The notes under the pieces are model-generated. The model ran no database searches. It had not been told where the DNA came from and was given only the letters and a program-made list of their open reading frames with translations. Below, piece after piece: positions 1-8,126 of a stretch of DNA of 64,000 bases. The position numbers and the translations under genes were made by a program. Where the stretch lies: NCBI GenBank assembly GCA_964019695.1, contig OZ026516.1:100068368-100132367 (forward strand). Direction: 5' to 3'. Position 1 is the stretch's first letter. Each line of letters begins with the position of its first letter. The stretch is from Loripinus fragilis (taxonomy: Eukaryota > Mollusca > Bivalvia > Lucinida > Lucinidae).

Positions 1-119
1 TCATTATTCTATTAATGTAGTCTATTTGTATACTTTTCTCAACAGAAATGATTATTTGTAACTAAAACTAGCAGATTTAGTCATTTGTTTGGCACAACAG
101 GAACAAACCGCACGGATTA

Positions 120-480
120 TGCCATTAAATTTATGTAAGGGAGGTAAGTTATTTCTACAGTTAATTTTCCTGTCAAAAGGGTCTTTTTGTATAATATTTT
201 AGACTTAACTTATTATTTGGACCTGAAAGTGGCAATTTTAACCTTGTATTTGTAATTACACCGACAAATTACTTCAATTAAAGCAGTTTAAATATGTGTA
301 AGGGAGGTAATCTGTTTCTACAGCTTATTATTCTGTCTATGGATCCATTTGCACAAAATTATTGACTGGGCGGATTATTTGGAACAAAATGTAGAAGATA
401 TAGCCATTTGTTTGTCATTACACCGACAAACTGCTTCAATTTAGGAAATTTAAATGTATGTAAGGGAGGTAACTGCAATT
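120..480. repeat. Diverged tandem repeat, about 160-bp unit
   Basis: The string TAAGGGAGGTAA recurs at about 137, 300 and 461, each time followed by a T-rich stretch with ACAG or CAGCTTA and by an ACACCGACAAA(T/C)T(A/G)CTTCAATT segment. The units are about 160 bp long and clearly diverged. No coding potential is visible. The segment at 490-800 is a second degenerate repeat, built around GTAGATAGA(A/G)CA and TTTAGCACTGAA. Confidence 0.6.
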
Positions 481-984
481 TTTACCCAATTTCTCCAAGA
501 GAAGTGACTTTCTGTAGATAGAACAGTATGACACTGAACTCACCCAGTCACGTGACATAATCATCATTGGCCATTGGATGAAAATCACCTAGAACATTTT
601 GGCACTGAACGAATTTTTTTTGTAGATAGAGCAGAAAAGCACAGCGAATTTAAGCTTACTGGGAGGAGATAGGCAAATGAAATCTTTACCAGTAGATAGA
701 ACATTTGATCCCCTTTCTAACGGTATGCATAACTCATTTTTGACCAAATTGTCACTTAGAACACTTTAGCACTGAAGCCACGATAAGCAAAACTTTCTTT
801 CTTCCTCTTTTTCAAGAAAAAAATCACATTTTTGACATAACTCTGGCGCTGAAGCCGCTAGCACTTAACCCACAAAATTTTGTTAAAGCAGATACATAGC
901 TGGATTTATAAGCGACAACAATTCGCAATGAATATTCTCAGAAGTAAAAAATTGACCAAAATATTACCCTTTTTAAACAGCGAG

Positions 985-1305
985 CCTGTGCAAATGTACA
1001 GACTAGTCAAAGCCTTCGCTGCCAGCATATGAGATCTTGATACTTATCGCATTGTCCAGTGACCACTCGCCAGAGTCTTCGCTGCCGGTGTGAATTGCAG
1101 ACAAATCGCCTATTGCGACAGCACGTTAGATTTTTTGTACAGTGACGAAGGCTAAGGTAAGCCTGTGCAAATGTGCAGACTCGCCAGAGCCTTCGCTGCT
1201 CGCACAAAATGGCATTAAACCGCCATTTTAGCAAGCACGTGAGATTTTTGAACTGTGACGAAAGCTCGGGCTAGACCAAGCAAATGTGCAGATTCGCCAT
1301 ATTAT
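985..1305 (-). repeat. Tandem array of about 110-bp units, left flank
   Basis: Units share GCAAATGTGCAGACTCGCC, AGCCTTCGCTG and a GTGAGATTTTTG-like segment. The same family lies at 6850-7275 in the opposite orientation, so these arrays flank the nested mobile-element block as inverted copies. Open frames crossing the units (for example 1007-1234, minus) are repeat translations. Confidence 0.65.
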
Positions 1306-1316
1306 AAAAAGTATAA

Positions 1317-1400
1317 ATTTAAGTAAGGGTGCAAAGATCAGGAATCGATACAATTAAGTACCAGCACACATGACCCAGGATACCAATAGGAAAATGACAA
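1317..1400. repeat. Left copy of an about 84-bp direct repeat
   Basis: This segment, which includes CAAAGATCAG, ACAAT(T/C)AAGTACCA and TGACCCAGGATACCA, recurs in the same orientation at 6742-6825. The two copies bracket the reverse-transcriptase remnant and the element inserted in it. They are candidates for the terminal direct repeats of that retroelement. Confidence 0.6.
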
Positions 1401-1507
1401 ACTCACAGTTAGACACCACAAACGAGAGCCAAGAGGTCAGTCCTTTCCCAGCAGGTGACCACAAGGCACATATAAACAGACGCACACAAAGGCATAGAAA
1501 ACACAAG
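1401..1507 (-). pseudogene. Distal part of a retroelement, separated by the 1508-5190 insertion
   Basis: Read on the minus strand, this stretch continues the retroelement sequence that breaks off at 5191. The break is marked by the duplicated hexamer CACAAG (1502-1507 and 5191-5196). It looks like the 3' region of the element; no intact frame is present. Confidence 0.5.
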
Positions 1508-2162
1508 AGTAGTATGTGTGGCACTTTAGAGTCAATGACGTCACGACGTCAGATCCAAGATGGCGGCCCCCACGACTTCCGGTCCAAGATGGCGGCCCCA
1601 CGAAGTCAGATCCAAGATGGCGGCCCCCTCGGCGTGAGATCCAAGATGGCGGCCCCACGAAGTCAGATACAAGATGGCGGCCCCTGTGACGCGTTCGGTT
1701 ACACCTCGGAGGGTGAGTCAACGCCCTAGACCACGAGAAGGTAGCGTCACGTCCTAGAGCGCGGTGTCGTTCTTCTATATACAAGGGTGAGGGGCCTCTC
1801 ATTTATTTCCGGGTGGTATTTTACGAAGTTCAGAACGAGATCCAGTCTTTAATGGTGTAGCGGGTCGCAGCGCTCGGTTTATCCCATTCCCCGGGTGGAC
1901 CCTTTTTTTTCAGCACGGTCCTTTCACGTCTTTTTCCACGTACTGATCGGCTTCGTAATTGGGTCGTAAAGGCTGAGAGGGATATGATTGTCTATCAACG
2001 TAGAACGGGCTCCTCGCCATGCATATGGCGTCGGGCTAACTTAGGAGCATATTGTGCAATTATTTGCCGTTCGTCCTTTAGTATCTTAATGAATTCCAGT
2101 CCAAAGTTGCTGTCTTACGCCCTCTGTCCGTTATACTATCCTCTCCTTTTCGCTTAAGCTCC
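1508..2162. repeat. Left terminal inverted repeat of the Maverick-like element
   Basis: The repeat starts AGTAGTATGTGTGGCAC and pairs with 4537-5190 over its whole length with few mismatches. Pairing stops abruptly after CTTAAGCTCC. It carries a CRE-like TGACGTCA, five CAAGATGGCGGC-like boxes, a TATA-like TCTATATACAAGG near 1773, and the 3' end of the ORF at 2078-2404. Confidence 0.85.
1536..1690. promoter_or_regulatory. Array of YY1-like boxes with CRE- and ETS-like sites in the inverted repeat
   Basis: Five copies of (C/A)AAGATGGCGGCCCC lie about 28 bp apart between roughly 1555 and 1686. They are preceded by TGACGTCACGACGTCAG and interrupted by ACTTCCGG. AAGATGGCGGC is the established binding core of the zinc-finger factor YY1, TGACGTCA is the CRE core and CTTCCGG is an ETS core. 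The mirrored array lies at about 5015-5150. Function as an enhancer or promoter is inference. Frames translating these units (KMAAPRSQIQDGGP repeats) are not credible proteins. Confidence 0.55.
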
Positions 2163-2404
2163 GATTTTGCCATTTCTAAAGCTTGGGCTACTGGGGTGAC
2201 CAGGTTCACTACGGGGTTTTCCTTTTGTCTCATTTCTTTCAACTCTCTGTATTTCCGTCCACTACCCACAATATAATGACCCTGACTGTCGCGTTCCGCG
2301 TAGCCATCTCTAACATCCAGCAAGTGATGATACCATTTGTCGGGATCCGACACGTAAGGAATCCATTTCTGCTGTTGGTAATCGTAAACGAGTCTAGTGC
2401 CCAT
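2078..2404 (-). CDS. Hypothetical 108-residue protein of the Maverick-like element
   Basis: The frame begins at an ATG, reads MGTRLVYDYQQQKWIPYV and is rich in charged and aromatic residues. It has no signal peptide or membrane segment. Roughly its last 28 residues (from KSELKRKGED) are encoded inside the left inverted repeat, so the natural C-terminus may have been replaced when the interior was deleted. I recognise no domain. The short spacing to the ORF at 2455-2607 on the same strand suggests one compact block of viral-type genes. Confidence that it is a real element gene is moderate. Confidence 0.45.
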   Translation of the reverse strand: MGTRLVYDYQQQKWIPYVSDPDKWYHHLLDVRDGYAERDSQGHYIVGSGRKYRELKEMRQKENPVVNLVTPVAQALEMAKSELKRKGEDSITDRGRKTATLDWNSLRY

Positions 2405-2454
2405 CTCTTTTGATCGATTTCCTCCTTCGTGCTCGAGTTATTCTTACGCTCTAT

Positions 2455-2607
2455 TCATACCAACGGGCGAGAGTCTAGTTCACTATCCTCAAGCACCTCG
2501 ATTAATCGCTCAGCAGCCTCTCTGGTTTCTCGCCGTAGTTGTCTACATCTCATCCGAAACAACAGTTCATCAAACAAAGCTATACACATAAAAGTAATGG
2601 CAAACAT
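2455..2607 (-). CDS. Small ORF, 50 residues, with a hydrophobic N-terminus
   Basis: The frame starts MFAITFMCIALFDELLF, giving a hydrophobic stretch of about 14 residues. A strongly charged helix-like tail follows (RQLRRETREAAERLIEVLEDSE). It fits the gap between the PC4-like gene and the 108-residue ORF on the same strand, 37 bp from the former and about 50 bp from the latter. It could be a single-pass membrane peptide of the element, or chance; length alone does not decide. Confidence 0.35.
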   Translation of the reverse strand: MFAITFMCIALFDELLFRMRCRQLRRETREAAERLIEVLEDSELDSRPLV

Positions 2608-2643
2608 ATTTACACCTACGCAATACTTAATCCCTTTTCTTAG

Positions 2644-3129
2644 TTACCAGTTTTGATAGTCATTCGGGTTACACTCGGAACACCGTAATGCCCCTAACTG
2701 ATTCATGTGATCACTTTGCACGTAACAGGATACGACCCCGTCTAGTTCGGGTAAGGCCCTTCCAATTTCTGTTAAGAGTTCTTTGACGGCAATGTATTCT
2801 GGGGGTCTCAGGTATAATCCCTTTTTCGTAGGTATCACCTCTTCTTGCGGCTTCCAATACTGCCTTATATCCATACATGCGCTGCCCTCAGTGATGGTAC
2901 AATAGACGTTCCCTCCAAGATGACTCTTATAGTTTCGTTTCTCTGTCCTCGCTTGATCCGCGTATTCTAAGTAATCCACCCAATTCTTCCATCGCATCAA
3001 GGTTAAGCTGATACCTTTCTTGGTCGGTTTGTCATCTTTCCATTCTCTCAGGTCAACACGCAGTTCACCTTTCCATTCTGTGACCTCGATAAAGCGATCA
3101 TTTCCGAGACTGAATCTGCATCTAGACAT
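2644..3129 (-). CDS. Protein with two PC4-like (p15 coactivator) ssDNA-binding repeats
   Basis: The protein has 161 residues from the first ATG; the open frame extends 15 codons further upstream but without an ATG. Repeat 1 spans about residues 5-55 and shows FIEVTEWKG, VDLREW (25-30) and KKGISL (37-42). Repeat 2 spans about 74-125 and shows MDIRQYW (86-92) and KKGLYL (102-107). In PC4/SUB1 family proteins the (V/I)D(I/L)RE(Y/W)...KGI(S/Y)L strand-turn-strand pattern forms the ssDNA-binding fold. The tail carries CSEC. Role inferred: single-stranded DNA binding during replication, or transcription control of the element. It lies downstream of its own TATA and CCAAT boxes. No frameshift or stop is visible, so the gene may be intact. 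Confidence 0.6.
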   Translation of the reverse strand: MSRCRFSLGNDRFIEVTEWKGELRVDLREWKDDKPTKKGISLTLMRWKNWVDYLEYADQARTEKRNYKSHLGGNVYCTITEGSACMDIRQYWKPQEEVIPTKKGLYLRPPEYIAVKELLTEIGRALPELDGVVSCYVQSDHMNQLGALRCSECNPNDYQNW

Positions 3130-3178
3130 GTTTACTGTTTGACTGTCAGAATAGATATGACTAGATTGCTGCAAAGCG

Positions 3179-3240
3179 CCTTATATAGTGAGAGGTCTCT
3201 TCTGATTGGTCAATTATCCAGCCATCCGATTGGTCAACCT
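3179..3240 (-). promoter_or_regulatory. TATA box with two CCAAT boxes upstream of the PC4-like gene
   Basis: On the minus strand GACCAATC occurs twice (plus-strand GATTGGTC near 3207 and 3228). TATATAAGG follows at 3179-3187, about 50 bp before the ATG at 3129. This is a classical compact RNA polymerase II promoter arrangement and predicts a 5'UTR of about 25 nt. Confidence 0.55.
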
Positions 3241-3272
3241 CCTCACTCCTGATCCCTCCTCCTCATTCTCCT

Positions 3273-4435
3273 TCACGACGTAGTAGAGTCCTCTTGGTCT
3301 TCAGAGGCTTTCTCGGTTTCTATATTATGATTCGGCCATACGTCCATAAATAAATCTTTTCTGAGTTTGATGGCTTGTCTGATAGAGTCCGCCTGATTCA
3401 TATCGTGTTGGTTCTTAAACGTTTTAGCCGATTCCAGTATTCGCTGTTGAACAGGATCCTCTTGTAGCTCGTAATAATCTATTAGAAATTGAGCGTAATC
3501 TCGTCTGAGTTTTTTGGGGAGAGAAGGCAAATCATCATTGGCTGCGAGATGAATAGCTTTATCCGAACTAAAACCTTGCTCTTCATAAGCATTCACTTTA
3601 GCTTTAAACTGCTCTACGTTCTCCTGCCTGATCGGATTTTGAAATCTCCTGTTCCAGATGTCGAGTTTAGAGCTCTCATCTCTTTGTTTTCTTCGTTTAC
3701 CTGGAGGGCTTAAATCGCTTACCCTCCTATTCCATATATCCGGTTTATAACTTTCATCTCTTTCTTTATCCGGAGGGCTGATAGAGCGTATATAATCTAG
3801 GGACTCCACACTGTCAGCATCTTCATCATCAGAAATATCTCCGTCATCGGGAGACTGTTGATCGACAAATATGTCAGTTTGTAGTCTGTCCTGTTCGGAT
3901 GTACTTGATTTAAGATCTAGGACGAGGTAACCATAAGGTCTTGCCGTGGCATCTTCAAATTTCCTCATAAATGTGGCGCAAGTGGACGGATAAATTCTTC
4001 TTGCCAAGGTCGCAACTTGTTGTCTGTCGATCGGATTATTAAACAAGACCAAATATTGCGTATTTAAAGCGATATCCCTGCAAGCTCTACCTTGAGGAAA
4101 TACGTTTTGAGTCAAATACACGATAGATATATTTCTGTGGTGACTGCCTTTCGTAAAAAGGTCGGCAATTCTCTGGTCACACTTTGCTTCGGTCATCAGG
4201 TCATCAAAAATGATTAGGTTCCTTTTTGAGGGATCCATAAACTGAGCATTATCTAGATAGTCTGGGATACCCCGTATAAATTCTATACATGGAATTCTCT
4301 TTTGAAGGTCTTCGTACAGGGGCTGCCATTGTCCAAAACACCATAAGATTCATTCCGGTGGCGGTTGTACTAACAAGGAAAGTAACAGTTTTCTAGTCCA
4401 TTCCGTTTTCCCCGATCCACTGGGTCCAGTTACCC
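3273..4435 (-). pseudogene. Broken packaging ATPase (FtsK/HerA-type) of the Maverick-like element
   Basis: A Walker A motif GPSGSGKT is encoded near 4410-4434 and a Walker B-like NLIIFDDLM near 4210-4225. The sequence between and after them is typical of the Maverick/adintovirus genome-packaging NTPase. A single in-frame TGA at about 4350-4352 splits the frame between the two motifs; sequence on both sides is otherwise in register. The normal N-terminus is missing: just upstream of Walker A the frame runs into a short tandem repeat and then the inverted repeat. After about residue 140 of the main ORF the sequence becomes charged and low in complexity, ending EDQEDSTTS. With an internal stop and a lost start the gene is most likely dead. 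Confidence 0.7.
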
Positions 4436-4437
4436 TC

Positions 4438-4515
4438 ACTGTATCCTCACTGTGCCCCACTGTACTCTCACTATATCCCCACTGTATCCTCCCTGTACCC
4501 TCAATGTATCCTCCT
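4438..4515. repeat. Short degenerate tandem repeat at the deletion junction
   Basis: CACTGTATCCTC-like units of about 13-15 bp are repeated five or six times between the truncated ATPase and the right inverted repeat. This is the probable scar of the internal deletion. Confidence 0.55.
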
Positions 4516-4536
4516 TCCCTCCTCCTCCTCACCCTC

Positions 4537-5190
4537 GGAGCTTAAGCGAAAAGGAGAGGATAGTATAACGGACAGAGGGCGTAAGACAGCAACTTTGGAC
4601 TGGAATTCATTAAGATACTAAAGGACGAACGGCAAATAATTGCGCAATATGCTCCTAAGTTAGCCCGACGCCATATGCATGGCGAGGAGCCCGTTCTACG
4701 TTGATAGACAATCATATCCCTCTCGGCCTTTACGACCCAATTACGAAGCCGATCAGTACGTGGAAAAAGACGTGAAAGGACCGTGCTGAAAAAAAGGGTC
4801 CACCCGGGGAACGGGATAAACCGAGCGCTGCGACCCGCTACACCATTAAAGACTGGATCTCGTTCTGAACTTCGTAAAATACCACCCGGAAATAAATGAG
4901 AGGCCCCTCACCCTTGTATATAGAAGAACGACACCGCGCTCTAGGACGTGACGCTACCTTCTCGTGGTCTAGGGCGTTGACTCACCCTCCGAGGTGTAAC
5001 CGAATGCGTCACAGGGGCCGCCATCTCGTATCTGACTTCGTGGGGCCGCCATCTTGGATCTCACGCCGTGGGGGCCGCCATCTTGGATCTGACTTCGTGG
5101 GGCCGCCATCTTGGACCGGAAGTCGTTGGGGCCGCCATCTTGGATCTGACGTCGTGACGTCATTGACTCTAAAGTGCCACACATACTACT
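4537..5190. repeat. Right terminal inverted repeat of the Maverick-like element
   Basis: It is the reverse complement of 1508-2162 with scattered substitutions. Its TATA-like sequence (TCTATATACAAGG on the minus strand, near 4913-4926) points into the element and could drive the minus-strand gene block. The outer end ATACTACT is followed by the target duplication CACAAG. Confidence 0.85.
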
Positions 5191-6110
5191 CACAAGACAG
5201 AAAAAAAACATAAAAGATCCACAAAAGAAGTACCGCCTTGGAACGGTCAGTAAAATGTTTTACTGGAGGGCTTGAACCGGTTTCACGGCGCCAACCTCAC
5301 CCTTAATTCAGATGTGGATCAAGACACATAGATATTTGGTTTGCATGAAAGACCCCTAACTTATCAATGCATCATCTCCTAGAACATATTTATCAAGATA
5401 TAACAATGAGATAAAGCAAAGATAAGGACTCAACAGTAAATAAAACTGAATACCGGAGCAAAAGAAATCCAACAGGTAAACCCTGGTGGGCCCGACAAAC
5501 AGCCAAAGCATCAGCCCCCTACCATCTCATCAATAGATAAGTCTTTAAGTCGGAACCGTCAAGGAGTCTGAAGTCCGACCCACCGGCGTGTAATTAAAGA
5601 GAGGAAACGTGATTGGGTTGACTACCAAGCATGCAGTCTGTTGCAATACATTAATGTTATAGCCAATCTTTTTATAATGGGAAATTATTTTAATGAACTG
5701 CGCTGAAAGTTATTAGAGCCAACAATCTTCTTCAATATATACACCAAGTCACCATAGAATTCAGGTTCCGAAAGTCCTTTGGCGCAAGAGAGATTTAAGT
5801 CCAACGTGGAATTTAGATATCAAATTATGGTATCGTCTATAAAATTTATAAAAGGTTTTGCGAGGTTTGTGATACTGATAGCCTTGTTTAAGAAGTATCT
5901 GAGTTAACAATTCTTAGCGAGTGTTGGAGTCGGTAACATAGCTAGATGCTCTAGCAACGAATGAGTTGAGAGATATAGACTCCAAAGGATGTAAAGCGAG
6001 GAACATCACCAATTGACAATTTCAATATCAAAGTCGTCACGTTTATCATAAATTTTGGTAGAAACAATATCATTAGAAATTGACAAATGCAAGTCTAAAA
6101 AACGACATTT
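5191..6110 (-). pseudogene. Reverse-transcriptase element fragment, decayed
   Basis: Minus-strand translation gives recognisable retroelement RT-tail sequence: an FLDLHLSISND...YDKRDDFDIEIV block near 6020-6110, SEPEFYGDLVY near 5735-5775, and QTACLVVNPIT then TPVGRTSDS near 5550-5650. These lie in different frames separated by stops, so the gene is dead. The segment continues beyond the inserted 1508-5190 element into 1401-1507. The direct repeats at 1317-1400 and 6742-6825 may be its termini. I cannot decide between a Penelope-like and another RT class from this fragment. Confidence 0.6.
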
Positions 6111-6234
6111 GAGTCAGCAGATAAGGTTTTTTGGTTCAGACAAAGAATCAAAAATTTATTTATATTTTTGCTGGGACCAAAACACATTAATATTTCTTTT
6201 AATTTAATTAACAATTTAATCGAAGTACATGTAT

Positions 6235-6621
6235 GCGGGGGCATGTCGAGCATTCAAGACATTTTTGTTTGATTTGATTCTTTACGTCCCATCATCAATC
6301 TTTCAGTTATTTAGGGACGGGTCTTCCTGGTTGAACCAGTACTAAGCTTGAATAAATGTGTCTTGCTCAAGGACACAACGCAGTGACTTCAGCGGGGGCA
6401 TGTCAAGCATTCCATACATTTTTGCTTGTTTGATTTAATTCTTTACGTCCCATCAACAATCTTTCCGTTATGTAGGGACGTGTCTTCCTGGGTTGAACCA
6501 GCACTAAGCTAGAATTAATGTGTCTTGCTGAAGGACACAACGCAGTGACACCGGTGAGGCTCGAACCCGCGGCCTCTCGGTCTCACGTCAAGCACTCTAA
6601 CACTGAGCCACTGCGCTCCCG
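6235..6621 (-). mobile_element. tRNA-derived SINE, minus strand, with a duplicated 3' segment
   Basis: The full copy at about 6430-6621 reads on the minus strand from GGGAGCGCAGTGGCTCAG (A-box region) through GCGGGTTCGAGCC (B box) to the conserved GGTTCAACCCAGGAAGAC and GATGGGACGTAAAGAAT tail. A second, headless copy of the tail at about 6235-6391 shares the same flanking GCGGGGGCATGTC string. This implies local tandem duplication of about 155 bp. Confidence 0.75.
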
Positions 6622-6741
6622 CGGAATTGATGATGAAGAGTTAGTTTTTACAAATTTTACATCACAAGCTTTTGTCTTTGCTTATGGAAATAAAAAAAAG
6701 GTATTCATGAACATTATAATGCTCGACGATGCGATAGGCAC

Positions 6742-6825
6742 TAAAGTAAGTCGGAAAGGCGGCAAAGATCAGAAATGGATACAATCAAGTACCACACCTG
6801 ACCCAGGATACCACATGGGAAAATT
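6742..6825. repeat. Right copy of the about 84-bp direct repeat
   Basis: It matches 1317-1400 in the same orientation, including GGCAAAGATCAG, ATACAATCAAGTACCA and GACCCAGGATACCA. An open frame crossing it and the SINE (6518-6829) has no support as a gene. Confidence 0.6.
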
Positions 6826-6849
6826 CTAAACCATCTCATTTGCTGGCTC

Positions 6850-7275
6850 AAATGGCAAATTGGGTATCATTCATGCTAATTCAGCGAAGGTTCATGCGAG
6901 TCTGCACATTTGAGTCTCGCTTAAGCCTTCGTAACTGAACCAAAATCTCATGTGCTGCTTCAAATGGCAAATTGGGTATCATTCATGCTAACAGCGAAGT
7001 TTCATGCGAGTCTGCACATTTGGGTCTCGCTTAAGCCTTCGTCACTGAACCAAAATCTCATGTGCTGCTTCATGTTGTGAGTCTGCATATTTTTAAGAGT
7101 CTCGCTTTTAGCTCGGACCCAGTATAAACTGGGTCCGAGCTATTAGCCAAAAAGAATTAAAAAAATCTCGTGTGCTACCTCAAATGGCGATTTGTGTGCT
7201 ATTCGCACCAGCAGCGAAGACCCCGCAGCGAAGACTCTGGTGAGTCTGCACATTTGCGCAGGCATAATAGCTGGA
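6850..7275 (+). repeat. Tandem array of about 110-bp units, right flank
   Basis: Units carry GAGTCTGCACATTTG, CTTAAGCCTTCGT(A/C)ACTGAACC and AATCTCATGTGCTGC, with a small inverted repeat GCTCGGACCCAGT/ACTGGGTCCGAGC near 7111-7140. The same family lies inverted at 985-1305. Confidence 0.65.
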
Positions 7276-8017
7276 CAATGCGATAACTTGGATAAGAGTA
7301 AAGGTCAAATCTAACCACCTAAATTCTATCAACATTTTTTTTTATTTCACTGAATTCATACTACAGAAAATGTATATGTACATTTATCTGTGGCTTTGAA
7401 TTCGCCGAAAATCTCCACTCACGTTGATATGACGTTTGGGCTCGTCAACAAACAAACAAAAGATCATTCAAAAACGGTTCATTTTATTAATGCTAATCAT
7501 TATGATCGTAATTGTTTGTCAATTGAGTATCTATTAATTGCCTGTGGATAATGTTGTACATATTCATCTGTTTGTTGAACATCAGCGCTTTTCGCGGGTA
7601 AAATATATTTTAAATAAAGAAAAGTGTGCCTTTGTATAAAGAGCATAAACCGCGGATACCGGCAGGTGATGGTGTCATTTGTCTGTCATATCAATATTTG
7701 GGTCAATCATTAATTTCATGATACTGTATCAATTAACCATATTAGCCAATCAAATCGCTTCCTTTTATTGACCCGAGCAAACGGTTAAAGAAACGCATTT
7801 CCAGGAGAAAGTAGTTCCAATACTTCCACAATCTGTTGAGAGTATCAGTCATTTATAGAATATGTTTTAATCAGAATATAAACCAATGGTATTTAAAACG
7901 ACGCTGTTCAATTTAAAACACTTTCAATTCAAAACAAATTGTTGTTATGACATTGAGTTTAGAGACCTATTTCTTCGCGTGGAGGTGCACAATAAAATTT
8001 GAGCAAGCGTTTTCTTC
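7276..8017. other. AT-rich intergenic DNA upstream of KAT6
   Basis: No convincing ORF, repeat or RNA gene was seen. This separates the repeat nest from the presumed promoter of the acetyltransferase gene. Confidence 0.4.
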
Positions 8018-8033
8018 AACGGCGGCCATGTTG
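8018..8033 (-). promoter_or_regulatory. YY1-like box in the presumed KAT6 promoter/first exon
   Basis: AACGGCGGCCATGTTG is the reverse complement of a YY1-type CAACATGGCCGCC site. A weaker relative, CGGCGGCGGCCAT, lies near 8424. Such sites typically sit just downstream of start sites of housekeeping chromatin genes; use here is inferred. Confidence 0.35.
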
Positions 8034-8126
8034 AATGATGAATTGTGTTTTGAAAACAACTGAAACTTGTGCAATGGTTTCTTTTATCAAAAAAGAATGG
8101 TTAACATGAAAAATAAGGAGAAATCG
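8034..8126 (+). other. Candidate non-coding first exon of KAT6 ending at a GTATGT donor
   Basis: AAATCG|GTATGT at 8121-8132 is a good donor. It would splice to TTTTTCAG|GTTC at 8772/8773, leaving only untranslated sequence before the ATG at 8912. It contains a short upstream ORF starting at about 8029 (12 codons). The transcription start is unknown. Confidence 0.3.

Larger units (their letters stand above)
1508..5190. mobile_element. Maverick/Polinton-like (adintovirus-related) deletion derivative
   Basis: The element is 3,683 bp long and is bounded by near-identical inverted repeats of 655 bp (1508-2162) and 654 bp (4537-5190). It begins with AG and ends with CT. It is flanked by the 6-bp duplication CACAAG; a 6-bp duplication, long inverted repeats and AG termini are Maverick/Polinton hallmarks. 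Inside, on the minus strand, lie a broken FtsK/HerA-type packaging ATPase, a double PC4-like protein and two small ORFs. Protein-primed polymerase, integrase, protease and capsid genes are absent, so this is a non-autonomous remnant of a much larger element. It interrupts a reverse-transcriptase element, so it is the younger insertion. The family assignment rests on termini plus ATPase; no database search was possible. Confidence 0.75.

Noticed and set aside
1370..1802. Open frames on both strands encoding KMAAPRSQIQDGGP-type repeats (also 4896-5213)
   Set aside because: They are translations of the tandem CAAGATGGCGGC boxes in the inverted repeats; both strands are open because the unit length keeps frame, and there is no codon or domain support.
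6518..6829. 103-codon plus-strand frame
   Set aside because: Its first part is the reverse complement of a SINE and its last part is the direct repeat; no protein similarity.
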